A DNA stretch of 64,000 nt from Planosporangium thailandense (GCF_011947195.1 NZ_JAATVY010000001.1:1-64000); one strand, 5' to 3'. Numbered from the stretch's first letter, positions 1-12,872 are shown. Notes: generated by a model not told the origin, from the sequence alone. Numbers and translations: made by a program.

Positions 1-148
1 CGCCGGCATGCAGACGTCCAAGACCATCGTCGCGGTCAACAAGGACGACGAGGCCCCGATCTTCGAGCTGGCCGACTACGGCGTGGTCGGCGACCTGTTC
101 AAGGTCACGCCGCAGGCGATCGAGGAGATCCGCAAGCGCAAGGGCTGA
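1..148 (+). CDS. etfA: Electron transfer flavoprotein alpha subunit, C-terminal fragment
   Basis: Only the last 48 codons are present; the reading frame starts at base 2 and stops at TGA 146-148. The tail contains [16 protein letters not shown] and [10 protein letters not shown], the characteristic C-terminal end of the FAD-binding domain of EtfA. EtfA/EtfB passes electrons from acyl-CoA dehydrogenases to the respiratory chain. Its position just before a cysteine desulfurase gene and mnmA matches the actinobacterial order etfB-etfA-iscS-mnmA. The N-terminal part lies outside the window, so nothing can be said about start or promoter. Confidence 0.92.
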   Translation, partial: AGMQTSKTIVAVNKDDEAPIFELADYGVVGDLFKVTPQAIEEIRKRKG

Positions 149-241
149 CCGACTGGCTCGACAGGATCGGGGGTGGGCGCGGCTGCGCCCACCCCCGATC
201 GCGTTGACCGGCAGAATGTCACGGACCGCTGCGGCCAACGG

Positions 242-356
242 CCCGCGACAAGCGCCTCCCGGCCCGGCCAGTGGCCCGCGACAAGCGCCTCCCGGCCCGG
301 CCAGTGGCCCGCGACAAGCGCCTCCCGGCCCGGCCAACGGCCCCCGACAAGCGCCG
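242..356. repeat. 33-bp tandem repeat, about 3.5 copies, upstream of iscS
   Basis: Units begin at 242, 275, 308 and 341 with CCCGCGACAAGCGCC; the first three are near-identical 33-mers and the last is partial and diverged. Because 33 is a multiple of three the array is open in the iscS frame, but the downstream ATG at 382 is the credible start. No gene or known element is recognised here. Confidence 0.85.
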
Positions 357-368
357 GAAGCAGGCCGA

Positions 369-374
369 TAGGCT
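369..374 (+). promoter_or_regulatory. -10 box TAGGCT for leaderless iscS
   Basis: TAGGCT fits the actinobacterial TANNNT -10 consensus and its last T is 8 nt before the ATG at 382, so transcription would start at or next to the start codon. No Shine-Dalgarno sequence is visible. No clear -35 is seen. Confidence 0.55.
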
Positions 375-381
375 GGATGCG

Positions 382-1560
382 ATGGCCTACCTCGATCATG
401 CCGCCACCACGCCGATGCTGCCCGAGGCGTTGGATGCTTACGCGGCGACCGCGCGTGAGCTGGGCAACGCTTCGTCTCTGCACGCTCCCGGCCGGCACGC
501 CCGTCGTCGGGTGGAGGAGTCGCGGGAGCGGATCGCCGCGGCGCTGGGCGCCCGTCCGTCCGAGGTGATTTTCACCAGCGGGGGCACTGAAAGCGACAAC
601 CTCGCCGTTAAGGGCATCTTCTGGGCACGCCGCGCCGACGAGCCCCGGCGGAGCCGGATCATCGGGTCCGCCGTCGAGCACCACGCGGTGCTCGACTCGG
701 TGGAGTGGCTGGTCCGCGCGGAAGGCGCACGGGTCACCTGGCTGCCGGTCGACGACCGCGGGCGCGTCGAGGTGGACGCGCTGCGCGCGGCCCTCGACGA
801 GTACGGCGACGAGGTGGCGCTGACCACCGTCATGTGGGCCAACAACGAGGTCGGCACGGTACAGCCGATCGCCGACCTGGCGTCGCTGTGCGTGGCCCAC
901 GAGGTGCCGCTGCACACCGACGCGGTGCAGGCGGTCAGCCAGGTACCCGTCGACTTCGCCGGCAGCGGCGTCGCGGCGCTCACCGTCACCGGTCACAAGC
1001 TGGGTGGTCCGGTCGGGGTCGGCGCGCTCCTACTCGGCCGGGACGTCGCGTGCACCCCGCTCCTGCACGGCGGCGGCCAGGAACGCGACGTGCGCTCCGG
1101 CACTCTGGACGTCCCCGGCATCGTCGCGTTCGCCACCGCGGTCGAGGCAGCGGTGAAGGCGCGGGCCGAGTACGCGGCCCGGCTGAGCGAGATCCGCGAC
1201 GCCCTGGTCGCCGGGGTACGCGCGGCCGTGCCGGACGCCGTCCTCAACGGCGACCCGACCAACCGGCTGCCCGGCAACGCGCACTTCTCGTTCCCCGGCT
1301 GCGAGGGCGACGCGCTCCTGCTGCTGCTCGACGCGCAGGGCATCGCCTGCTCGACCGGCTCGGCGTGCTCGGCCGGGGTCGCCCAGCCCTCCCACGTCCT
1401 GCTGGCGATGGGCGCCGATGACGACCGTGCCCGCTCGTCGCTGCGCTTCACCCTCGGCCACACCTCGACCCGTTCCGATGTCGAAGCACTGGTTGCGGCG
1501 CTCCCCGCCGCCGTGGAACGGGCCAGGCGCGCCGGGGCCGTGCGGGCCGCCCGCGCCTGA
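382..1560 (+). CDS. iscS: Cysteine desulfurase (IscS/NifS class V aminotransferase family)
   Basis: A PLP enzyme of 392 aa that takes sulfur from L-cysteine as a persulfide for tRNA thiolation and Fe-S assembly. The N-terminus [10 protein letters not shown] is the family hallmark; TGHKLGGP carries the Schiff-base lysine (K206), and the catalytic loop STGSACSAG carries C328. The frame stays open upstream to 271 through a tandem repeat, but homologues start at [11 protein letters not shown], so ATG 382 is chosen; it has a -10 box 8 nt upstream and no ribosome site. It precedes mnmA by 57 nt, which suggests its main role is sulfur supply for 2-thiouridine formation. Confidence 0.93.
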   Translation: MAYLDHAATTPMLPEALDAYAATARELGNASSLHAPGRHARRRVEESRERIAAALGARPSEVIFTSGGTESDNLAVKGIFWARRADEPRRSRIIGSAVEHHAVLDSVEWLVRAEGARVTWLPVDDRGRVEVDALRAALDEYGDEVALTTVMWANNEVGTVQPIADLASLCVAHEVPLHTDAVQAVSQVPVDFAGSGVAALTVTGHKLGGPVGVGALLLGRDVACTPLLHGGGQERDVRSGTLDVPGIVAFATAVEAAVKARAEYAARLSEIRDALVAGVRAAVPDAVLNGDPTNRLPGNAHFSFPGCEGDALLLLLDAQGIACSTGSACSAGVAQPSHVLLAMGADDDRARSSLRFTLGHTSTRSDVEALVAALPAAVERARRAGAVRAARA

Positions 1561-1605
1561 CCAGGATCGACCGGGCCGCGCGGCGCCCGTACGTCCGACA
1601 CCGGT

Positions 1606-1611
1606 TAACCT
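1606..1611 (+). promoter_or_regulatory. -10 box TAACCT for leaderless mnmA
   Basis: TAACCT ends 7 nt before the GTG start at 1618, the usual spacing for an actinobacterial leaderless mRNA. It lies in the 57-nt gap after iscS, so mnmA may have its own promoter besides read-through. Confidence 0.55.
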
Positions 1612-1617
1612 CGACTC

Positions 1618-2715
1618 GTGAAGGTTCTTGCGGCGATGTCGGGCGGGGTCGACTCGGCGGTGGCGGCCGCCCGGGCGGCCGAGGTCGGGTACGACGTGAC
1701 GGGCGTGCACCTGGCCCTGTCGCGCAACCCGCAGACGTACCGGTCCGGCGCTCGGGGCTGCTGCACGCTCGAAGACGCCCGGGACGCCCGCCGCGCGGCC
1801 GACGTGATCGGTATCCCGTTCTACGTGTGGGACATGGCCGACCGGTTCCATGAGGACGTGGTCGACGACTTCGTCGCCGAGTACGCGGCCGGCCGTACCC
1901 CCAACCCGTGCCTGCGCTGCAACGAAAAGATCAAGTTCGCGGCGGTGCTCGACCGGGCCCTGGCCCTCGGCTTCGACGCCGTGGTGACCGGCCACCACGC
2001 CCGCAAGGGGACCGACGGGCTGCTGCGGCGCTCCGTCGACCTCGGCAAGGACCAGTCGTACGTCCTGGCGGTCCTCACCCGCGAACAGCTCGACCACTCG
2101 ATCTTCCCGCTCGGCGACTCCACCAAGGCCGAGGTGCGGGCCGAGGCGGCCCGCCGCGGCCTCTCCGTGGCCGACAAGCCCGACAGCCACGACATCTGCT
2201 TCATCGCCGACGGCGACACCCGTGGCTTCCTGCACGAGCGGCTCGGCGCGACGCCGGGCGACATCGTCGACGCGGAGACCGGCGAGGTGCTGGGCGCACA
2301 CGAGGGCGCGTACGCGTACACGATCGGCCAGCGGCGCGGCCTGGACCTGCGCCGCCCGGCGCCGGACGGCCGCCCCCGGTACGTACTGTCGATCACCCCG
2401 GTGACCAACACGGTGACCGTCGGGCCGGCCGAGGCCCTGGAGGTGTCCCGGGTGTCCGGCGAGCGCCCGGTCTGGACGGCCGGCCCGCTGCCCGCCGGTG
2501 AGGTGGAGTGCGAGGTGCAGCTTCGGGCGCACGGGGAGCCGGTGCCGGCGACCGTACGCGTGGACGCCGACGGCCTCGTCGCGTCGCTGCACCGGCCGGT
2601 ACGCGGCGTCGCCGCCGGTCAGGCGGTCGTGGCGTACCGTCCGGACCCGGCCGGGGACGTCGTGCTCGGATCGGCCACGATCGCCACCACCGAGCGGGCG
2701 GGCGTGCCGGCCTGA
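1618..2715 (+). CDS. mnmA: tRNA-specific 2-thiouridylase MnmA
   Basis: MnmA adenylates U34 of the Lys, Glu and Gln tRNAs and inserts sulfur to give 2-thiouridine. The N-terminal PP-loop [12 protein letters not shown] is intact. The two reactive cysteines are visible: C98 in [12 protein letters not shown] and C194 in [20 protein letters not shown] belongs to the tRNA-binding region. Length 365 aa is normal for the family. The GTG start at 1618 is supported by a -10 box 7 nt upstream. The gene follows the cysteine desulfurase, its likely sulfur donor. Confidence 0.95.
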   Translation: MKVLAAMSGGVDSAVAAARAAEVGYDVTGVHLALSRNPQTYRSGARGCCTLEDARDARRAADVIGIPFYVWDMADRFHEDVVDDFVAEYAAGRTPNPCLRCNEKIKFAAVLDRALALGFDAVVTGHHARKGTDGLLRRSVDLGKDQSYVLAVLTREQLDHSIFPLGDSTKAEVRAEAARRGLSVADKPDSHDICFIADGDTRGFLHERLGATPGDIVDAETGEVLGAHEGAYAYTIGQRRGLDLRRPAPDGRPRYVLSITPVTNTVTVGPAEALEVSRVSGERPVWTAGPLPAGEVECEVQLRAHGEPVPATVRVDADGLVASLHRPVRGVAAGQAVVAYRPDPAGDVVLGSATIATTERAGVPA

Positions 2716-2746
2716 GCCGCCGGGTCCGGCGGTAGCCTTCCGTGAC

Positions 2747-3748
2747 GTGACCACTTCCTGGCCCTGGCCACTGGGCGCCGCCACCGGCATCGGCTCGCTG
2801 CCGGGCACCGACATCGTCGAGGCCGTCCGCACGATCCTCGGCGAGCTGCCGGACCTGCCGTACCTACCCGAGCTACCGGACCGGGGGCCGGGCGCCGACC
2901 TTGTCGGACGCGGCGCCGGGCTGCTGGTGGAGCTGCCGGTCGAGGTGTACGCCAACCGCTGGCGCATCGCGTCGCGGCCGGGCCACGATCTGCGCGTCGC
3001 CCGGGACCTGATGGAGCGGGATCTGGACGCGGTGACCGAGCAGGCGGCCGGCTACACCGGGACGTTCAAGGTGCAGGCCGCCGGACCGTTCACGCTCGCC
3101 GCCGCGATCGAGCTCGCGACCGGTGGTCCGCTGCTGCGCGACCCCGGCGCGGTACGCGACCTCGTAGCCTCCCTCGCCGAGGGCCTGCGCGGTCACCTCG
3201 CCGACCTGGCCGCCCGGCTGCCCGGCGCCCGGCTCCTGCTGCAGCTCGACGAGCCGTCGCTGCCGGCGGCGCTGGCCGGCCGGGTGCCGACCGAGAGCGG
3301 CTTCGGCACGTTGCGCCGGGTGGAGGAGTCGGTCGCCCGGTCGGCGCTGTCCGAGATCATCGAGGCCGCCGGCGTACCCGTCGTCGTGCACTGCTGCGCC
3401 CGGGACGTCCCGGTCGACCTGGTGCGCCGCGCCGGCGCGGCCGGGGTGGCGCTCGACCTCGGGCTGGTCGAGGACCTGGACGCGCTGGGTGAAACGCTCG
3501 ACGCCGGACTGGGTCTGATCGCCGGGGCGGTTGACACCCGCCCGCAGGCGAACGGTCGTACGCCGTCGTCGGCCCAGGTCGCCTCCCGCGTCCGTGAGCT
3601 GTGGGGCCGGCTGGGCTTCCCGGCCAGCCGGCTGCCCGAGCAGGTCGTGGTCGCCCCGGCGTGCGGGCTCGCCGGGGCGTCGCCGGAGTACGCGCGGGCG
3701 GTCATCGCCGCGTGCCGGGACGCCGGACGGCGGCTCGCCGAGGAGTGA
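2747..3748 (+). CDS. Cobalamin-independent methionine synthase-like protein (MetE C-terminal domain family)
   Basis: A single-domain protein of 333 aa related to the catalytic C-terminal half of MetE, opening with GAATGIGSLPGTD. The zinc-site pattern is present: H215 and C217 in VVVHCCARD, and C306 in VVAPACGLAG. It lacks the N-terminal MetE domain, like the archaeal enzyme and similar actinobacterial proteins, so the methyl donor is uncertain. GTG 2747 is chosen because TAGCCT at 2733-2738 lies 9 nt upstream; the frame extends further up only inside mnmA. The same gene follows mnmA in related genomes as I recall them. Confidence 0.8.
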   Translation: MTTSWPWPLGAATGIGSLPGTDIVEAVRTILGELPDLPYLPELPDRGPGADLVGRGAGLLVELPVEVYANRWRIASRPGHDLRVARDLMERDLDAVTEQAAGYTGTFKVQAAGPFTLAAAIELATGGPLLRDPGAVRDLVASLAEGLRGHLADLAARLPGARLLLQLDEPSLPAALAGRVPTESGFGTLRRVEESVARSALSEIIEAAGVPVVVHCCARDVPVDLVRRAGAAGVALDLGLVEDLDALGETLDAGLGLIAGAVDTRPQANGRTPSSAQVASRVRELWGRLGFPASRLPEQVVVAPACGLAGASPEYARAVIAACRDAGRRLAEE

Positions 3749-3784
3749 GGTTTCCTGTCGTACCCAGTGGGCACAGTGAAGGCC

Positions 3785-4138
3785 ATGATTGGAAGTCTTC
3801 GCGCAGTGGTCATCGACTGTCCCGACCCGGAGGCGCTGGCCCGGTTCTACGAGGAGCTGCTGGGTCTGTCGCGGCGGAGCACCGAGAGTGACTGGGTCAC
3901 CATCGGTGACGACACCAGGAGGATCTCTTTCCAGCGTGCGCCCGACCTGCGGGAGCCCCGCTGGCCCGACCCGGAGCGGCCGCAGCAGTTCCACATCGAC
4001 GTGACCGTCGACGACGTGGACGCGGCGGAGGCGAAGGTGCTGGCGCTGGGGGCGAAGCGGCTGCCGGGGGAGGGCGACGACTTCCGGGTCTACGCAGACC
4101 CGGCCGGGCACCCGTTCTGTCTGTGCTGGGACACCTGA
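3785..4138 (+). CDS. VOC (glyoxalase/bleomycin-resistance) family protein
   Basis: A 117-aa single VOC domain. The first beta strand IGSLRAVVIDCPDPEALA and the later QFHIDVTVDDVDAAEA give the paired beta-alpha-beta-beta-beta modules, ending in DPAGHPFCL, which carries a typical metal-ligand region. The substrate cannot be told from sequence; members include dioxygenases, glyoxalases and drug-binding proteins. ATG 3785 is preferred over ATG 3767 because homologues begin at MIGSLRAVV and CACAGT (3772-3777) sits 8 nt before it as a weak -10. It is convergent with the next gene, with a 4-nt gap. Confidence 0.8.
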   Translation: MIGSLRAVVIDCPDPEALARFYEELLGLSRRSTESDWVTIGDDTRRISFQRAPDLREPRWPDPERPQQFHIDVTVDDVDAAEAKVLALGAKRLPGEGDDFRVYADPAGHPFCLCWDT

Positions 4139-4142
4139 CCGG

Positions 4143-4595
4143 TCACGCCACCCAGCCGGTGGCGTGCAGCCGCCGGACCGTGCTCCAGGTCCGGTCGTCG
4201 ACCGTGCCCGCCTTGCGGCTGAAGGCCGAGTCGCGCAACCGGAACGGGTCCGACAGGTCGAGGTAGCTGTTGTGGGTCGCCCGGCGATCCCACGCGCCGG
4301 TGGGGATCTCGATGTGGTCGCGGCGGGCGCTGCGGTCCTGGCTGGTGATCTTCAGTACCTCGACCTGGCGCTGGTGCGTGCGCAGGACCAGGCACGGGCG
4401 CACCTTGTGGCCGGTGCCGTCGGAGAAGGGCACGTCCGCCCACCAGATCTCGCCGGGCTGCGGGCGCCCGCGCCAGGACTCGTCCGGCGGCGCGGCACGC
4501 AGCCGTGGCCGGACCCGGCGTCGCCGCCACAGCCACCACGCCAGCGCGGCCGCCACGATGAGGGCCGCCAGCCATGCCACCGCCGTCGTACGCAC
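4143..4595 (-). CDS. Membrane-tethered PemK/MazF-like protein
   Basis: Residues about 4-23 form one hydrophobic segment followed by RRRRVRPR, a signal-anchor arrangement that would leave the rest in the cytoplasm. The soluble part contains GEIWWADVPFSDGTGHKVRP and CLVLRTH, which match the start of the MazF/PemK endoribonuclease fold. MazF toxins cut RNA at short motifs and are normally held by a small antitoxin encoded next to them; none is present here. The C-terminal half (HIEIPTGAWDRRATHNSYLD) is compatible with the fold but more divergent. Catalytic activity is therefore unproven; it could be a housekeeping RNA-binding or nuclease protein. 150 aa; divergent from the MMPL gene. Confidence 0.7.
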   Translation of the reverse strand: MRTTAVAWLAALIVAAALAWWLWRRRRVRPRLRAAPPDESWRGRPQPGEIWWADVPFSDGTGHKVRPCLVLRTHQRQVEVLKITSQDRSARRDHIEIPTGAWDRRATHNSYLDLSDPFRLRDSAFSRKAGTVDDRTWSTVRRLHATGWVA

Positions 4596-4683
4596 CCGCC
4601 GACCTCCCGAACGTCTGCCGGCGAGCTTAGGTGATACGCCTGGTCAAGCCCTTTGTGGTAGTCATCTCCTCTCTCTCGGATTT

Positions 4684-4699
4684 TGTGTGCATACACACA
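4684..4699. promoter_or_regulatory. Inverted repeat TGTGTG-N4-CACACA, candidate operator
   Basis: A perfect 6-bp inverted repeat with a 4-nt CATA spacer lies in the 155-nt divergent gap, 52 nt before the MMPL start. MMPL exporters are often controlled by TetR- or GntR-type repressors; no such gene is adjacent, so any regulator is encoded elsewhere. The surrounding 30 nt are unusually AT-rich for this DNA. Confidence 0.4.
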
Positions 4700-4750
4700 G
4701 TTACGACGTACGGTTGCCGGGCCAGTACGTCGTCCGCGCAAGGGAGTTAA

Positions 4751-9284
<4,534 letters not shown>

Positions 9285-9285
<1 letters not shown>

Positions 9286-9737
9286 TGGCCGAGCGGCACC
9301 GGAGCATCGTCGACGTACACCTGATCCTGCGCTGCGACGGGAAGATCCTGATGGGCCGGCGCGCCAACACCGGCTACGGCGACGGTCTGCTGCACCTGCC
9401 GAGCGGCCACCTGGAGCGTGGCGAGTCGGTCGTCACGGGCGTGATCCGGGAGACGTACGAGGAGATCGGGGTGGTCGTGGCGCCGGAAGCGCTGCGGTGC
9501 CGCCACGTCATGCACCGCAACGACCCAACCGGTTACGACCGCGTGGGCTTCTTCTTCGAAGCGGACCGGTGGGCGGGGGAGCCGGTCAACCGGGAGCCGG
9601 ATAAGTGCTCCGAGCTGGTGTGGGTCGACCCGGACGCGCTGCCCGACGATGTGATCGCCTACCCGGCGGCCGCCGTTGCGCAGATCCAGCGAGGTACGGC
9701 CTTCTCGCTGCACGGCTGGGACACCCCGATTCCATGA
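9285..9737 (+). CDS. Nudix hydrolase
   Basis: A 150-aa Nudix protein. The full Nudix box is seen as GHLERGESVVTGV followed by IRETYEEIGV, matching Gx5Ex7REUxEExGU, so it should hydrolyse a nucleoside diphosphate linked to another group; the substrate is not evident. The GTG start at 9285 reuses the last base of the ligA stop (TAGTG), so translation is likely coupled to ligA. The stop codon lies in the first bases of a 50-nt perfect palindrome that probably ends the transcript. Confidence 0.85.
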
Positions 9738-9784
9738 TCCTGAAGGGTTCGCGGTGCCCTGGCACCGCGAACCCTTCAGGATCA
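9735..9784 (+). terminator. Perfect 24-bp inverted repeat terminator after the Nudix gene
   Basis: Left arm 9735-9758 and right arm 9761-9784 are exactly complementary around a 2-nt CT centre, starting TGATCCTGAAGG and ending CCTTCAGGATCA. The repeat contains the stop codon of the Nudix gene. There is no U tract. The outer sequence is shared with the palindrome at 30453-30508. Confidence 0.75.
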
Positions 9785-10103
9785 ACGACGAAGCGTCGAG
9801 CCGCCCTCGTCATGTCGGCACCCGCGACCGGTCATGCGAGCAGCAGTACTGCCAGGGGCCGATCGATGTGGACGCATGAACCATTCGTCGGCGTCTGCCG
9901 TACCGGTGTTAGAAGTCCGATCCGCCCTGCCGCCGAAGGCGCGGGGAAGGGAGGCGCCGGATGCGGTGCACCGTTGGCCCGTTTCGTGCCGGATGCGCCC
10001 GCGTGCCCGTCGGCCACACGCGCCTGGATGCGCGTGGCCGACTCCGCGTCGCCACTTCAGTGCTACTGAAATCGTCACCTCGGGTAGGGAGCAGTGAACG
10101 ACG
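9785..10103. other. Gene-free stretch with a 15-bp inverted repeat
   Basis: No supported gene in these 319 nt. The only structure I see is TTCAGT-gct-ACTGAA at 10056-10070, a perfect 6-bp inverted repeat 34 nt before the next start, which could be an operator. AGGGAG at 10087-10092 is a distant ribosome site for the gene at 10104. Confidence 0.4.
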
Positions 10104-11105
10104 ATGAAGCGTTCTAACGTCACCGGCCCACGCCGGTCAGTCAAGATCGCAACGGCTGCAACCGCCGTCGGGTTGGTAGGGCTCGGCACCGGAGTCAGCC
10201 TCGCCTCAACCGGGGATCCCATTGCTGTGCAAAGAGTTCGTGGCGCGCAGCGGTCCGGTGGTTCGGCGAACGCGGGGTCGGTGACGTGCATAACCGAGGT
10301 CGATGCGAACGCGCAGGCCGGCGCGTCCACGGCCGCAACGGACCTGTTCACCCCGGGCACCAAGCTGCGCGTCAGCAGCGGACTCCAGACGGTCAACGTC
10401 GTGGTCAGCGGCGGGCTCAACGGCAATGCCAACGGCAACGGCAACGGCAATGCCAACGGCAACGGTAATGGCAACAACGCCAACGGCGGGAACAACGCGA
10501 ACGCCAACGGTGGCAACAACGCCGACGCCAACGGCGGGAACAACAAGAGGAAGGTGCGCCGGAACCGGGGCAACAACGATGGCGCCGCGAACAACGGCGC
10601 CAACGCCGGCAACGCCAACGGCAACGCTGACAACGCCAACGCCAACGCCAACGCCAACGCCAACGCTGACAACGCCAACGCGGGCGATGCCAACGCTGCC
10701 GACGGCAACAGCGCCAACGGTGGGAACAGCAGGAGGAGCGCGCGCCGGAACAAGGGGAACAACGGCGCCAACGCGAACAACAACGCCGGCAACAACGCGA
10801 ACAACAACGCCAACGGCAACGCCGGCAACAACAATGGCAACGCCGGCAACAACAACGGCAACGCCGGCAACAACGACGGAGTGGACCCCAACAGCGTGTG
10901 CGTAAAGCTGTCCAAGGCGCCGTTCGACAAGCTGTCCAACAACGGTAACGGCGAGAACGTGGGTACCTTTGTCGTCACGATGGTCCCGCTCGGCAACGGT
11001 GGCAACAACGCCAACGGCAACAACGGCAGCAACGCCAACGGCAACAACGGCAGCAACGCCAACGGCGGTAACGGAGGCGGTGGCAAGGCGGGCCGGCGTC
11101 GGTGA
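10104..11105 (+). CDS. Secreted Asn/Gly/Ala-rich low-complexity protein
   Basis: 333 aa, no family recognised. Residues 1-35 look like a signal peptide (RRSVKIA, then a hydrophobic run ending VSLAS; the RR-x-V-K pattern is weakly Tat-like). A short segment with C62 (VTCITEVD) and beta-prone stretches (TKLRVSS, LQTVNVVVSGG) is followed by about 150 residues built of NANG/NGNA/NNAG repeats broken by two basic patches (NNKRKVRRNRGNN, SRRSARRNKGNN). After that come C266 (NSVCVKLSKAPFDKL), GTFVVTMVPLG and another NANG tract ending GRRR. The two cysteines on either side of the insertion could form a disulfide. DNA repeats are 6- and 12-mers of AAC, GCC and GGC codons. Function unknown; an extracellular matrix or spore-coat-like role would be a guess. 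Confidence 0.8.
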   Translation: MKRSNVTGPRRSVKIATAATAVGLVGLGTGVSLASTGDPIAVQRVRGAQRSGGSANAGSVTCITEVDANAQAGASTAATDLFTPGTKLRVSSGLQTVNVVVSGGLNGNANGNGNGNANGNGNGNNANGGNNANANGGNNADANGGNNKRKVRRNRGNNDGAANNGANAGNANGNADNANANANANANADNANAGDANAADGNSANGGNSRRSARRNKGNNGANANNNAGNNANNNANGNAGNNNGNAGNNNGNAGNNDGVDPNSVCVKLSKAPFDKLSNNGNGENVGTFVVTMVPLGNGGNNANGNNGSNANGNNGSNANGGNGGGGKAGRRR

Positions 11106-11125
11106 GCCGTCCCGCGGACATGGCC

Positions 11126-11177
11126 ATGATCGCGGAGCGTTCGCGTTGCCGCAGCGACAAGAATGCTCCGTGATCAT
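11126..11177. terminator. Bidirectional stem-loop between convergent genes
   Basis: Arms 11126-11142 and 11161-11177 (ATGATCGCGGAGCGTTC with GAATGCTCCGTGATCAT) pair over 17 bp including two G-U pairs, and the 18-nt loop can fold further. It lies between the Asn-rich gene and the convergent methyltransferase gene, whose stop is at 11184. Confidence 0.7.
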
Positions 11178-11183
11178 TGAGGT

Positions 11184-11822
11184 TCAGAGCGCAGGCGGAC
11201 GCTGCGCCCAGAAGAGGGTGTGTGCGCTGGTGCCCTCCGGGATGCGCTCCTGAGCTTCGACGCTGAGCTCAGCCTGGTGCAACCACATCCGGTAGGTGGA
11301 GGCGTCGGCCTGGCTCCACCACATGGTGGCGGGGCCGCCCAGCCAGTTCTCCTCCCTACCGGTCCAGGCCGTGTCGCCGACGGTGGCGACCAGCCACCCA
11401 CCCGGGCGGAGCCAGCCGGCGATGCGGCGGATCAGATCCGGCTGTGCGGTGAGCGGCATGTGGATGAGGGCGTAGAAGCAGACGACCGCGTCGAAGGTGG
11501 CGAGCGGGAAGTCCAGCTCGGTGGCGTCCGCACAGACGAAGGTAGCGTCTGGAACCAGGCGCCGCGCGCGTCGGATCTGCACCTCGCTGATGTCGGCGCC
11601 GGTCACCGTGTGACCGGCCCTGGTCAGCAGCCGGGCGACGGGCACACCGCAGCCGCAGCCGAGGTCGAGTACGGCCGCGCTCTCGGGAAGCAGACGATCC
11701 AGCTCGGCCAGCCACGGACCGTACTGGCCGTCGTCGGCGTCGTCGCTGCGGTACCGGTAGGAGAGCGCGTCGTAGCCCCGCCGGACCAGGTCGCGCTCGT
11801 CACCGGTGCCCACCCGGCTCAC
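11184..11822 (-). CDS. SAM-dependent class I methyltransferase
   Basis: A 212-aa Rossmann methyltransferase. Motif I is AAVLDLGCGCGVPVARLL, motif II is HTVTGADISEVQIRRA, and FDAVVCFYALIHM plus WLRPGGWLVATV give the later motifs. The substrate is not evident; small-molecule methylation is common in this family. Its ATG overlaps the stop of the upstream kinase-like gene by 4 nt (ATGA), so the two are translated together and may act on the same compound, possibly as detoxification genes (inference). Confidence 0.85.
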   Translation of the reverse strand: MSRVGTGDERDLVRRGYDALSYRYRSDDADDGQYGPWLAELDRLLPESAAVLDLGCGCGVPVARLLTRAGHTVTGADISEVQIRRARRLVPDATFVCADATELDFPLATFDAVVCFYALIHMPLTAQPDLIRRIAGWLRPGGWLVATVGDTAWTGREENWLGGPATMWWSQADASTYRMWLHQAELSVEAQERIPEGTSAHTLFWAQRPPAL

Positions 11823-12730
11823 CCCTCCAGCGAGTGGTCGGCGAGGACCTCCTGGATGACGTGCCGGGGTACCGCAGCCTCCGAACTACCGCGCTCGAGG
11901 TGGCCGACAAGCGTGATCAGCGACTTCCACAGCGCCCAACCGCGACCGCGCGCCCAGGTGGCAGGGTCGACGGCGAGGACGTGACGGAACGCGTCCCGGC
12001 TCCGCCCGTACAGCAGCGCCCAGGCGATGACCACGTCGCAGGCCGGATCGCCGACGCCGCAGCTGCCGAAGTCGATCACCGCGGCCAGCTTCCCGTCGCG
12101 TACGAGCAGGTTCCCCGCCCAGACGTCGCCGTGGAACCAGACGGGTTCGCCGTGCCAGCCGGCCTCGACCGCGTCGTCCCACGCCCTGAGGACCGCGTCG
12201 CGGGGGATCTCGTCGCCCAGCGCGGCGACGGCGTCGAGCGTCTCGTCCGCGTACGTGGTGAGCGGGCCGCCGCGGAAGCCGTTGTGCGGACCGGGCTTCG
12301 GACCGTCGGTCGGGTCGACCTGCCGTAGCGCGACCAGGAACGCCGCGAGGTCGGTCGCGAAGCCGGTCAGGTCGCGGATCCGGCCGTGCGTCGCCGGTAC
12401 GCCGTCGAGCCAGCGGTAAACCGACCAGGGGTACGGGAAGCCGTGTCCCGGCGCGCCCTCAGCCACCGGCGTTGGTACGGGCAGGGGGAGTCGGGGAGCA
12501 AGGACCGGCAGCCACCGCTGCTCCTTGGCCACCTGGAGGGCGTACTCCTCGCCGCTGGGCAGCCGTACGGTGAACTCGTCGCCGAGGCGGAAGGTCCGGT
12601 TGTCATGACCGTCGGCCTCGACACGCTTGACGAGCAGGTTGGCCCACTGCGGGAACTGGCTGTCGATCAGTCGCCGGGCCAGGCGCTCGTCGATGTCGGG
12701 GAGTGCCGCCGTCGGCCGCCTGTCATCCAC
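11819..12730 (-). CDS. Aminoglycoside phosphotransferase (APH)-family kinase
   Basis: 303 aa with the protein-kinase-like APH fold. The catalytic loop is WFHGDVWAGNLLV (Asp base and Asn metal ligand) and the DFG-equivalent is VIDFGSCGVGDPACD. FTVRLPSGEEYALQVAKE is the nucleotide-binding lobe. Family members phosphorylate antibiotics, choline, homoserine or sugars, so resistance should not be assumed. The GTG start at 12730 is supported by CACAAT (minus strand, 12742-12737) 7 nt upstream, giving a leaderless message. It forms a two-gene operon with the methyltransferase. Confidence 0.85.
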   Translation of the reverse strand: MDDRRPTAALPDIDERLARRLIDSQFPQWANLLVKRVEADGHDNRTFRLGDEFTVRLPSGEEYALQVAKEQRWLPVLAPRLPLPVPTPVAEGAPGHGFPYPWSVYRWLDGVPATHGRIRDLTGFATDLAAFLVALRQVDPTDGPKPGPHNGFRGGPLTTYADETLDAVAALGDEIPRDAVLRAWDDAVEAGWHGEPVWFHGDVWAGNLLVRDGKLAAVIDFGSCGVGDPACDVVIAWALLYGRSRDAFRHVLAVDPATWARGRGWALWKSLITLVGHLERGSSEAAVPRHVIQEVLADHSLEG

Positions 12731-12872
12731 CGCGTCATTGTGGTGGTGCGGCGCCGTCCGTCGCCAATGAATTGGCAGCGCAGGGCCGATACGGCATATC
12801 CTTCATCGGCTTGCGGGCGGGCCAAATAGACTCTCAGGGTCCGGGACATCTCAGATCGAAAAGGGGCACCCG

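Noticed and set aside
1030-2967. 645-codon minus-strand open frame opposite iscS and mnmA
   Set aside because: It is antisense to two well-supported genes, has Arg/Gly/Val-rich composition and no motifs; long shadow frames are normal at this GC content.
4143-4595. Complete toxin-antitoxin system
   Set aside because: No small partner gene precedes or follows the MazF-like gene on the same strand; the neighbours are a VOC protein and an exporter.
9834-10097. Small overlapping open frames before the Asn-rich gene
   Set aside because: No homology, no ribosome sites, and frames on both strands are equally open.
10420-11090. CRISPR-like array in the Asn-rich gene
   Set aside because: The repeats are contiguous 6- and 12-mers of codons without spacers and stay in frame in a protein with a signal peptide.
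11819-12730. Antibiotic-resistance aminoglycoside phosphotransferase
   Set aside because: Only the general APH fold is visible; many such kinases act on metabolites, so a resistance claim is not supported.
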